Shown: positions 23,757 to 33,232 of the stretch, piece after piece | Numbering within the stretch: position 1 is the stretch's first letter | Layout: the number at the start of each line of letters is the position of its first letter | Origin: Talinum fruticosum | Lineage: Eukaryota; Streptophyta; Magnoliopsida; Caryophyllales; Talinaceae | Length of the DNA: 64,000 nucleotides | Assembly (NCBI GenBank): GCA_021018815.1 | Contig: JAITYX010000022.1 | Coordinates: 3,162,001-3,226,000 of the forward strand | Direction: 5' to 3' | Notes under the pieces: generated by a model | The model's database searches: none | Told to the model about the DNA's origin: nothing | What the model saw: the letters and a program-made list of their open reading frames with translations, nothing else | Translations under genes and position numbers: made by a program

Positions 23757-23960
23757 ATTTTTTTTTTCGATAAGCGAGGCTCATCCTCCAGGGCCTCGTA
23801 TCTTCGGGGAAGTGCAAAGGGTTAAGCTGGACTAAGGTGGGGGAAGGGTGTCAAGCCCACTATCCCCTAGCATACAATTTTTTCACAAAGAGGAATTTTA
23901 TGTCGCTAAAGTCGAACTAGGGTGAAGCTTGGGGGATAAAGTCATTCACCTCTCAACATG
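23757..23960 (-). mobile_element. SINE-like insertion (about 200 bp)
   Basis: The segment interrupts the second copy of a 57-bp repeat. On the minus strand it ends in an A-run of about 10 (the T-run 23758-23767), as SINEs do. It is mid-GC in AT-rich surroundings, and TTCAATA/CTCAACA at the edges may be a worn target duplication. I cannot show clear polymerase III A and B boxes, so the class is inferred. Confidence 0.35.
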
Positions 23961-24012
23961 TCTTATAAACTCTTGACATAAGTCTACTCTTATACTTTTT
24001 ATATTGTTTGTA

Positions 24013-24142
24013 AAATTGTGGAGAATTCTTTAATTATATTACCACCCACCTTTATATTTTTTTCAAAAATACCATCCACGTTTCTTTTTGTTTAAGTATG
24101 CCACTCACCTTTTGTTTTATTTTCAAAAGTACCACCAGACAC
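24013..24142 (+). repeat. 30-bp-period TACCACCCAC repeat, left inverted copy
   Basis: Three or more degenerate units of about 30 bp, each starting T(A/G)CCA(C/T)(C/T)CAC and followed by a T-rich run. The reverse complement of 33100-33232 matches over about 125 bp. Confidence 0.65.
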
Positions 24143-24310
24143 TAGGGTTGGCAACGGGGCTGGTTGGGGCAGGGGTATCCCCATCCCTGCTTCTCCCTTT
24201 GCCCTCCGTCCCCGCCCGCCCCGCTGTTGAGGAGGATTTTGCCCCTTTTCCTGCCCTTGCCAGTTACCCATTCCTCGCTGGGGTCTCAATCCCTGTGGCT
24301 AAATTTCAAA
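24143..24310. mobile_element. Truncated hAT-type MITE end
   Basis: TAGGGTTGGCAACGGGGC followed by GC-rich subterminal sequence matches the left ends at 22818 and 51477. It runs directly into copia RT sequence near 24318 with no intact right terminus. Confidence 0.5.
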
Positions 24311-24317
24311 GCCCAGA

Positions 24318-25054
24318 AAAACTTAACATACTATTGTCGGGAAGCTTGTTTTAGTCTATATATTGACTTCTTAAGCTTGCACACCATATGGTCTTTTCCT
24401 TCAAACGAGAAACCCTCTGGTTAGTCCATGTAAACGTCTTCCTCAAGATTTCCATTAAGAAATGTGGTTTTCACATCCATTTGGTGTAACTCTAAATCAT
24501 AATCAGCTACTAAAGCCATAATGATTCTTTATGAGTCTTTCTTTGAGATTAGAGAAAAAGCTTCTTTATAATCAATACCATCCTTTTATGTATAACCCTT
24601 TGGCAACAAGTCTAGCTTTGTAACGTTCAATATTAACATTTGGATCATACTTGGTCTTAAAGACCCGTTTACATCGAACTCGTTCATATCCATTTAGTAA
24701 CTCAACAAGGCCCCAAACCTTGTTTTCTTCCATAGGTTTGAGTTCATCTTTCATAGCATCGATCCACTTATTCGACTCATGACATTCTCTATCTTGTGAA
24801 AACAAAAGTAGATTACATTTTATCCCTATGTCAAGATCTGACTCTTGCAAATATACCAAATAATCATCAAGGATTGTTGATTTTCTTTCCCTTTGGGATC
24901 TTCTTAAAGCTAATCCTCGTGGTTTATTTTGATCAGTAGGTAATGGTGGGTTACCTTTTTCATGTGGTATGTCTTCACCCAAATGTTGTTCATTATTGTT
25001 AACATTTTGTTCAACAATAGAAAGATTAATATTTGGAGTGTAGGATGACCGCAT
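24318..25054 (-). pseudogene. Copia reverse transcriptase N-terminal part
   Basis: The open part (25054-24572) has an 'LRRSQRERK' linker, 'WIDAMKDELKPMEENKVW' and 'ERYKARLVAKG', the conserved start of copia reverse transcriptase. Beyond the stop, 'PEGFSFEGKDHMVCKLKKSI' and 'LKQASRQ' can be read to about 24318. The YVDD catalytic box is absent through truncation. Confidence 0.85.
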
Positions 25055-25134
25055 TCACGGATATGGGAGCACTTTCCCTTATCTCATTTATTTTCACATT
25101 ATGTCTTTCTTTACTCCCACTAATCTTACCACTT

Positions 25135-25944
25135 TCATTCAATGAATTTGGCATTATCGGTTTCTACAATTCTTGGACTATGATTAGGATAGTAAAACCT
25201 ATATCCTTTGAATTTCTCTGGGTAACTAATAAAGTAACCACTATTTGTTCGAGAATCCAATTTATTTTCATATGGATTATATAAGCGTTCTTCTGTTGGA
25301 CAACCCCAAACATAGAGGTGCCTTAAACTGGGTTTCCTACCAGTCCACAACTCAAAAGGAGTCGTAGGAACTGGCTTACTAGGAACCCTGTTTAGTAAAT
25401 ATCCACCAGCCTTTAGAGCATGCATCCATAATGACGTAGGAAATGAGGAGTAACTTGTCATACTTCTCACCATTTCTAATAATGTCCGATTACGCCTTTC
25501 GACTACACCATTTTGTTGTGGTGTGCTTGGCATAGTATACTGTGCACATATGCCACGTTTCTCTGTAAATGGATCAGGACATTGTCCATTTCGAGTATAT
25601 TTTCCATAGTATTGACCACCTGCATCGGACCTAACAATTTTTACCTTCTTATCTAATTGTTTTTCAATCTCGTTAATATAAATCTCAAGGGCATCAACTG
25701 CTTGAGATTTTTCATTAAGCAAATAGATATATCCATAACAAGAAAAATCATCGGTAAAGGTAATAAAATAATTTTCTCCACCAAAAGATGGAACATCAAA
25801 TAGTCCATAAATATCAGTGTGTATAATTTCAAGAAGTTGTGTACTTGTTATGGCTCCTTTCTTACTGTGTTTAGTTTGCTTTCCCTTAATGCAATCCACA
25901 CACACCCTTAGGTCGAGTAAAATCCAATTGTGGAGTGCTTTCAT
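25135..25944 (-). pseudogene. Copia integrase
   Basis: 269 codons covering the integrase core, the enzyme that joins the DNA copy into the host chromosome. The DDE triad is visible: Asp in 'IHTDIYG' (about residue 44), Asp in 'VRSDAGGQYYG' (about 106) and Glu in 'QQNGVVERRNRTLLEM' (about 149). After it come 'WMHALKAGGYLLNRVPSK' and 'PFELWTGRKPSLRHLYVWGC'. A ' CVDCIKGKQTKHSK' segment precedes the core; the GAG-pre-integrase part and His/Cys region upstream are decayed. Still a relic, since adjoining gag and RT are broken. Confidence 0.9.
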
Positions 25945-26499
25945 TTTTTACCAATCTTTCCAACCTTTCTTTGGATATATGGCCTAAACGCTTATGCCAC
26001 AAAAAAAAAAAGCAGAATTCTCATTTTCTATGCTACTTTTGATACCAACATTGTGATAAACCATAAGTAGGGATTCAGAAAATGTATTATGAAATTTTAT
26101 TATATATAAACCATCACTAAGAATATGAGAATCAATCAAATGAGTATTCTTAAATAAGCCGAAACATCAATTTCCAAACTTAAAAGAAAACCCAGCAACA
26201 TCAAGTCTTGATAGAGAAATCAAATTCCTAGAAATTGAAGTTACATAGAGAGTTTGACACAGGTCTAGGTGATGACCTGTATCTAACACCAAACGATAAG
26301 TCCCTATGCCTCCAATTGAAGCTTTCATACGATTTTCCATGTATAAAAAATTCTCACTTGGGTTTATGGTTTGGATCCTAAGGAATCCCTACTCTATATT
26401 AGATATATAAGTAGTAGCGTCACAATCAAGCCATCAAATATTATTAGGAACTTCAACTAGTTTGATTTGAAACATACTAAAATAGAATTACTTTTATTT

Positions 26500-27087
26500 T
26501 CAAACCAAGCCTTACGTTTCAAATAGTCCTTCCGAAAGTGTCCTTCTTTATTATAGAAATGACACTTCAGCACTGTTTTGTCTTTTTTATTCGCCTGTGA
26601 AACTTTAGCATATTCCTTTCTTTTCTTTTACTTGTGATGCTTTACTTTAGTAGCTCCTTAACCTACAAGGTTGACAGAATTACCACTTTTATCTTGTTTT
26701 TTAATCTCGCTTGCTCCTGAGTAAGCATACTGGAGAATTCATTAACATTTAACTTGTCTTTAAGACTATTGTAATTAATTTGGAATGGTCCATACTTAGG
26801 AGGCAATAAATTTATAATAAACTGTACTAAGAAAGAGTCGTTCACAGTCATCCTCGAGGTCTTTAGTCTTGCTGCAATATTAGTCATCTCAATGATATGC
26901 TCCTGCATGCTCTTTGACTCATTAAACTTCATGGTCGTGAGCTCCGCCATAAGAGTACCAACAAGTGACTTGTCCGCAGAACGGAACCTTTCTTCCACCA
27001 ATTTGAGGAATTCTTTAGCACTTTCTGTTGGTGCAATAGGAGTCTTAATGTTGTTGGCAATAATCATTCACATAAACATAAGGCTTA
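26500..27087 (-). pseudogene. Copia gag, C-terminal half
   Basis: From 27067 leftward, a 134-codon open frame carries the UBN2-type gag signature ('ESAKEFLKLVEERF', 'LMAELTTMKFNESKSMQEHI', 'LPPKYGPFQINYN'). Beyond its stop a zinc-knuckle relic is readable near 26575-26530, but two of the three Cys positions are Tyr (CX2Y...HX4Y), so it cannot bind zinc normally. The N-terminal half lies at 30701-30960 across the hAT-type insertion. Confidence 0.85.
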
Positions 27088-28841
27088 AAAGGGGTGTATC
27101 CGAGACGAGCCCGCTCGCGAGCCCTCGCGAGCCAGCTCGTATAAAAACTTGCCAAGCCGAGCTTGTGACGAGCTCGAGCCGAGCCAAACCGAGCCTAGAC
27201 AGTTATCCGAGCCGAGCTCAAGCTTGCAATGTTCGAGCTCGTAAGCTTGCCGAGCCCGCACGAGGCAATTACAAACGAGCCGAACGAACGAACAAGCTAA
27301 ACGAGTTGAGCAAACGAGCCGAACGAGCCTACCAAACGAGCCTAAACAAGCTCGGCTCGTCGAGCTTACACAAGCTAATTACAAATGAGCCTAAAAAATT
27401 GAAACAAATGAGCTAACAGTTGTGGAGATTAGCAGTATGTGAAGAACTTTTTTTTTAATCACCGATCTAGCAAATAATTTAAATTTTTTAATTTAGCATA
27501 ATTATTTTGATTTATATTTCTTAAGTAAAGCATTTGGTTATACCTTATCTATTAAAACTTTGTTTACCAATTACTAACATTTATATACATGAAAACCGAG
27601 AATCAAGATAGATGAAATATTGATAATGAATATATGATTTATATTAATCTAGTTTACTTTTCGTACAAATAAAAAAAATATAATTGATGTAAATTTAAGA
27701 GTTATGAATTTTAATAGGAGCAATAGAACATAAACATGTAATACTTTATTTTCGAATGACTTAACTTGATTTGAAAATTAATGACAATTTATTTATGGAT
27801 GATTTTAACAGAAATCATGCTAGAATAAATTATTAGCCACTGTTATAGTAGTTAAAGGACATCATAAACGTGTATGCTTTCTAATATTTGTTGAACGATA
27901 TGGTCTAATAAAAATAATTATATGTAAAATATAGCGAAATAGTTTTCAAATGATCCATAAGGTTTTAGGTGAATATTTAGTTACTTTTACTTTTGATTTG
28001 GACACTTATCACAAAATGAAACTATTGTTGTCACCACCCCTGGTTTCAATTACGCCTTTTGTCTTTCATTATTTGGTACTTTTAAGTTTGGACCTAAATG
28101 GTCTATATTACTCATATAGCATATAACGTAAAATTTTACCAATAAAGTCTAAATCTAGTGATCAAAATTCAAGTCCTTGGTACATTAGGTCCTATGTTCG
28201 ATTTTTCTTCCTCCATTGTATTGCATTCCCTTTATGACTTCTATGGATTAAAAAAATTATAGCATGGAGAACTTAGGGAATTCCTAATAAGAATAGACTT
28301 GGTTTTCTTAGACGTAAAAACAAGTTGCAATAAGCTAGAACAAGTTGGAATAAATTTTATAATTGTATAATTTGATAGTTTTAATTTTAAAGTATAGTTG
28401 TAATGTTTCTATTTTGTTAATATTGATAAATGACTACCTATATACATAAAAAAAATGTTATGTACGTAAGAAATTTTTTTAATTTCATATTTGCTATTGA
28501 ATAAAAATTTAAATATTTTATTATCCTAATATAAATTATGGGAATAATAAATTATTAGCGATCACTAGAACCAATTGATCATCGATATGACTAACATTGG
28601 TAAACAAATGATACATGTTTTGAATATTAAATTGGTCCATTTTGAAGCATGTGTTTTGTGACCACTAGTGGTTATAAGCTGTAAAATTGGTTATACCCTT
28701 GTAACTTTTTCTCCTCCTCATTCAATTAATTCATTATATATTTATACCTTTTAAAACTTTAATGAAATAAAATCATTTTATTTAGTCATAATACACATAT
28801 TAGGTTAAAATATATATATAAATACATATGCTGTTATTAGA

Positions 28842-28843
<2 letters not shown>

Positions 28844-28903
<60 letters not shown>
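28844..28903. repeat. (TA)n microsatellite
   Basis: About 30 uninterrupted TA units. Confidence 0.95.
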
Positions 28904-28907
<4 letters not shown>

Positions 28908-29039
28908 TTTGATATGATTGCTTAAAAATCAGCATGTAAATCTTCTAAAATCAGCATATATATAATTTTATTATCTTTTATATGTATATTATCTAAAAAT
29001 CAATATATATATCTTCTAAAAAAATAGCAAGTATTTTCC

Positions 29040-30240
29040 TTCCCCTTCTTCTTTTTCACATTGCCTCACTCTCTCTCCTTACCGCCGCCCGTGCTCACCT
29101 ACATCCTGCTGCCCGACCATCTCCGGCGTCCTGCCGCCCGCCGTCTCCTCCCACCACTGCCGTCCACCGCCAATCTCCTCTTGCCTCTCTTGTTTATTAT
29201 TGGTGAGTTACTCTTGTATAATTAGGATTTTTTTCTAAATTTTAAAACAATTGTTGTAAAAGAATTTCAATATCTTCTTGCTTCACTTTAGCAAATCTTA
29301 ACTCTTTTTATGATTAAATTTTCAGATCTTGATTAGCGAAGATAAAAGTATCACTTTTTGATTAATTCTCTTTCTTTGGAGGTAAAAACCCTAAAAGCTC
29401 ATACTTTTTACTATTTTTCTTGTGCTTGGTTGACTTAATTAACTTTTAGAGGGTGAAAATTATTATTAGGACTTATTTATGAAAGATTTTCATGTGTTTT
29501 ATGATTGAAAGAGATTGATTTATGCATGAGTTATAAATTTTAGGAGAACCAGAAAATTAACTCTGAAATTCTGTAATTTTAAAATTTTGCCATAATTTAT
29601 ATAATCGTCTAAAAATTTCAAAACAAATATGATAGATAGATTTATATTTTCTCCACATTTTAGTTTTTGCATTGATTAATTTGGACTTAAATCGAGAGAG
29701 TTATTAGTTTTCTCCCATGACTGCGCAATTTATGACTGAAGCTGACCCATGTGATAAACTTGAGTTTTTATGGTATTTATAATTTTTGGTTGCTGTTTAT
29801 TATAAAGTAAAAGTTGTAGGAAACACTTATACCTTTCTATATTGTGCTCATTAATCGAAATCCAATATCAAAATTAAAAATTATGCCATTTGGAAGTTCA
29901 AATTAAATTCTGTCCAAAAAATAAAAAGTGAAAAATATGTGGCTTAGTGTTAAATTATTCTTTATAATCAGGAAATAATTATTAAAAATTATTTTGGTTC
30001 TTTAAAGGGTGAAAATTATTATTAGGACTTATTTATGAAAGATTTTTGTGGGTTTTATGATTAAAAGAGGTTGATTTATACATGAGTTATAAATTTTAGG
30101 AGAACCAGAAAATTAATCTGAAATTCTCTAATTTATTTGTCTCCCCTTTTTCAGGTATCAAAAGAAGACGATCAACCTAAAGAGTTCATATTGCCAATGT
30201 CTAATGAAAGATCGATGTGCCCACTTTGATGACATTTAGC
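29040..30240 (+). other. Possible spliced transcript inside the hAT-type element
   Basis: CT- and CCG-rich leader (29040-29212), donor TTG/GTGAGT, 942-bp T-rich interval, acceptor at 30154 followed by a 24-codon open segment beginning VSKEDDQPKEF and ending with TGA. The layout mimics exon 1 - intron - exon 2. No conserved protein is recognised; it may be a captured gene 5' end or a non-coding RNA. Confidence 0.35.
29451..30134. repeat. About 130-bp direct repeat, 556 bp apart
   Basis: GGGTGAAAATTATTATTAGG begins at 29451 and again at 30007. Both copies run through GAGTTATAAATTTTAGGAG to about 29578 and 30134 with about 90% identity. They lie in the putative intron of the unit above. Confidence 0.8.
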
Positions 30241-30700
30241 TATATTGGAAATGTGGAATAAAGAGCCTAATTTTTTTAGTGAATGATAGATGTTATTGTT
30301 ACAAGGATTTTAAATTAAAATTCAGGATTTTAGTAATTTATGTTTCATTATCAAAGCGTCGAATGTTTTATTTATATTTATACTATTTTTTAAAGTGGTA
30401 TATTGTGATTGTTGAGAAAAAAAGAGTCTCGAGTTAAATTTAAGTTTATGTTTTTATAATAAATATATAAAGGGTGACTTTGAACCTAAAAATAGGAGTT
30501 TAATAGAAGTTTTTGACTAGCCAATGACGAGCCGAGCTCGGGGTCGAGCTTTTGATGAGCCGAGCTTTTGGCGAGCCGAGCTCGAGCTTGATTGTGCTGA
30601 GCTCGGTGAGCCACGAGCCGAGCTTGAGCTACAAATGATACTCACAAGCCGAGCTCCGAGCCCAGCGGGTTCGGGCTCGGCTCGGCTCGAATACACCCCT

Positions 30701-30960
30701 AAGCTTAATTTATTAGACCATGTCCAAACTTTGTGGCACAACTTTTCTTCATCAGTGCTAGTATTAGTAATTAGCAGTTTTTCTTCTAAAAGTGCCAAGT
30801 TAAGATCCAACACACCTCAGTGGAAGTTGATTTGTTGACTCCATTCAGAAAAGTTTAGACCATTGAACATGGTATTAGATGAATCATGTGAACGAAGTGA
30901 AATAGTTGCAATTAATACATAATTGTTCATTAATAAATAATCACATAATGGAGTCAGATG
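30701..30960 (-). pseudogene. Copia gag, N-terminal part
   Basis: On the minus strand 'MFNGLNFSEWSQQINFH', one stop, then 'LDLNLALLEEKLL' and 'KVWTWSNKLS' match the start of UBN2-type copia gag proteins. It is cut at 30700 by the hAT-type element. Confidence 0.8.
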
Positions 30961-31799
30961 GGTAAAACATTAAAGTGTATTATAATTCTCCTTTGGGTAG
31001 ATACTATAGCATACACTTACATGTAAATACCATCAATAACTTTATGAGATAATTTGTAAAGTCAAATCCACATGTTATCTTTGGATATACAAGTAAATCG
31101 GACTAAAATATTATTTAACCTCCATTATGTCCCCTAATCATAAAAACAATAATTTACCTTTGGATAAATCCTAAAATTTTAGTGATGAGTGGACGTGATT
31201 TATCCATTTGTTTTCAAGAATTGAAGTTTGATTAGTACTAATTATGGATGAATGACTATGTTATTGTGAATCATGATATGCATTAATCACATCAGTTTGG
31301 CCAGCATCAAACCGGACTAATTTTTATGATATCAACATCAACTCAATTAAATGGATTTCGCCATTAGAATAATAAAAACACTAATCATGATTGCAACATT
31401 AGGTATCATCAATCAAAGAATTAAATTATTTAGTATCATGCTGCTAACCTAATTTCGTTAATATTTTAATTAGCTGAACAAACCTAATTTTTCTTTTCTT
31501 TCATTAATAATCTAATAGCGAAATGTAAAGGCATGCTTAATTGACAAAAATAAAATATTATGAAGATTATTATTAGCATAACAAATATTTAATTTTTAAA
31601 AGCACGTCAATATCTCATTCATGTTGATTATAAATAATATGATAAAAGTAATTCAATCAAGAATCAATTAATAAGCAGAGAAAAAAATTCAATAGTTAAT
31701 CAATCACTTGTCAATAACGGGGAAATTAATGAGAAGGTGGAGTTCGATTAAAATCAGCCACATAATAATAATCAGAGAAATTACAAGTTCACAACGCAT

Positions 31800-31811
31800 G
31801 CTCTGATACCA
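31800..31811 (-). other. Copia primer-binding site
   Basis: On the minus strand TGGTATCAGAGC, complementary to the 3' end of plant initiator tRNA-Met, two bases inside the LTR. Confidence 0.85.
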
Positions 31812-31813
31812 CA

Positions 31814-32573
31814 TGTAAATCTTAATACATTAAATTTACATGAACATTAAATCATACTCCATAAGATCTTGAACAAATAGTCCTCATGATACAAAAGATA
31901 AAGAAGTCATGCCTTTTAGTAATTCTCGAAAGACCACCTGTTAATCCAATAAATCAATTTCTCTCCCTTAATCCTCTTCTCACTTTATGTTACAGAGATA
32001 GATGGCTCTGTGTCTGTAACTCTCATAGGCAGACAGGGAGAGGAATTTATATCTATAACATTTTAATCCGGTACATCCAAATAAAAGGACAAAATTACTC
32101 GACTATTGACATAAGATGATATTAGATTAGATAATATCATTATCCCATAAATTTAGCAGATAAATTAAATTAGATAATATCGTTATTGCATAAATTAATC
32201 AGATAATTTATCCATCATAATTATAGGAGATCATAACCCAATATTAATACATTATCCTTTATCAGGGCACACACAAATAGGATAATATCTAAGAAAATGA
32301 CGTTCAAAGCAATTTGTTCTGCGAAATTGAGGAAGGAGCTGATTTTGATCAATTTAATGATCAACTTGGATCAAGGTTGTGTTCGAGTGATTGAACGATT
32401 TTCATCGTCAGGTATGTACTCAAATTTCACATATCAAAAAATTTCAATAGGGAAATCTGAATTGATGAGGGTTGTCAATGTTTGGAGTTTTTTTTTTTTT
32501 TTTTTTTTGGAAGTTTGTTTGGAGTTGCAGCTAAGTCGCATACCCTTTCCCAATTCGAAAAGCAAGATTTACA
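31814..32573 (-). repeat. Copia 5' LTR (760 bp)
   Basis: Terminal sequences TGTAAATCT (31814) and AGATTTACA (ending 32573) are a perfect 9-bp inverted repeat with TG...CA ends, and the inner end adjoins the primer-binding site. The 3' LTR partner is gone, so the target duplication cannot be checked. Confidence 0.75.
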
Positions 32574-33099
32574 AAGCCTGACTAGGGCTCCTACATACTT
32601 AATTTAAGGTTCACATCTTCCTACTTCAAGTCGCAATTTATGTTGTTGTTCTGCTCGAATTTAGTTGGGAAAGGCTAATTGCTAGTCAATTTGATGATTG
32701 AAGCTCTGTTACTACCACAATTTTGCAACTAGGGTTTCGAAATTTAGGATTTTGGCTGGAAAAATCTGAGGAAGAACACTGACAGAAGAGAGGAGGACGT
32801 TATCAAATGCCTCCATTTCTTTTACAAATTTTCCTGAAATTTTTTGAAATAAAAAAGAAAATTAAATGATACCTGTCGCAGCCGGTTGATAAGTAGCATT
32901 GGCAAAAAGGATTCGGATCAAAATCAGTTTGGATAAATCGGCCATTAGGCGAAATTTTTTATCTAATTGGGACAAGCTTAAATTCGGTTTAAAATCGGGT
33001 TTAGACAATACAAATAGGAAAATCTTTTGTCCGAATGTAAAATTGGAATAATAAATAAATGACTGAACCCGATTTTTTAGATTAGACAAATTCGAATAA

Positions 33100-33232
33100 T
33101 CGAGTCGGATGGTATATGTGGAAAAAAGAAAAAACAAAACATGGGTGGTATATTTAAGCAAAAACAAATGTGAATGGTATTTTTGGAAAAAATGTAAAGG
33201 TGGGTGGTACTATAATCTAAGAACTCAATCAA
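33100..33232 (-). repeat. 30-bp-period TACCACCCAC repeat, right inverted copy
   Basis: Read on the minus strand it matches 24013-24142 (TACCACCCACCTTTA, AAAAATACCAT, CATGTTTTGTTTT blocks). Confidence 0.65.

Larger units (their letters stand above)
27088..30700. mobile_element. hAT-type non-autonomous element in copia gag (3613 bp)
   Basis: Ends AGGGGTGTATCCGAG (left) and CTCGAATACACCCCT (right) are inverted, and both are followed by subterminal GAGCCGAGCTCG-rich arms. Flanks AGGCTTAA (27080-27087) and AAGCTTAA (30701-30708) are a 7/8 target duplication. The copia gag reading (NKLSL, then LMFM and IIANN) continues across the insertion, which confirms the borders. The inside has no transposase. 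It holds AT-rich DNA, a (TA)n run, a CT/GC-rich leader at 29040-29212 with a GTGAGT donor, and an acceptor (CCCCTTTTTCAG) at 30154. Confidence 0.85.
24318..32573 (-). mobile_element. Ty1/copia element, minus strand, interrupted
   Basis: Reading leftward from 32573: LTR (32573-31814), primer-binding site (31811-31800), leader, gag (from about 30960, broken at 30701/27087 by a hAT-type insertion, ending near 26500 with a worn zinc knuckle), integrase (25944-25135), linker, and RT N-terminal half (25054 to about 24318). The rest of RT, RNase H and the 3' LTR are deleted. Numerous stops and frameshifts show it is old and non-autonomous. Confidence 0.85.

Noticed and set aside
31798..31825. tRNA-like match near GCTCTGATACCA
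   Set aside because: It is the minus-strand copia primer-binding site, not a tRNA gene; no cloverleaf can be drawn.
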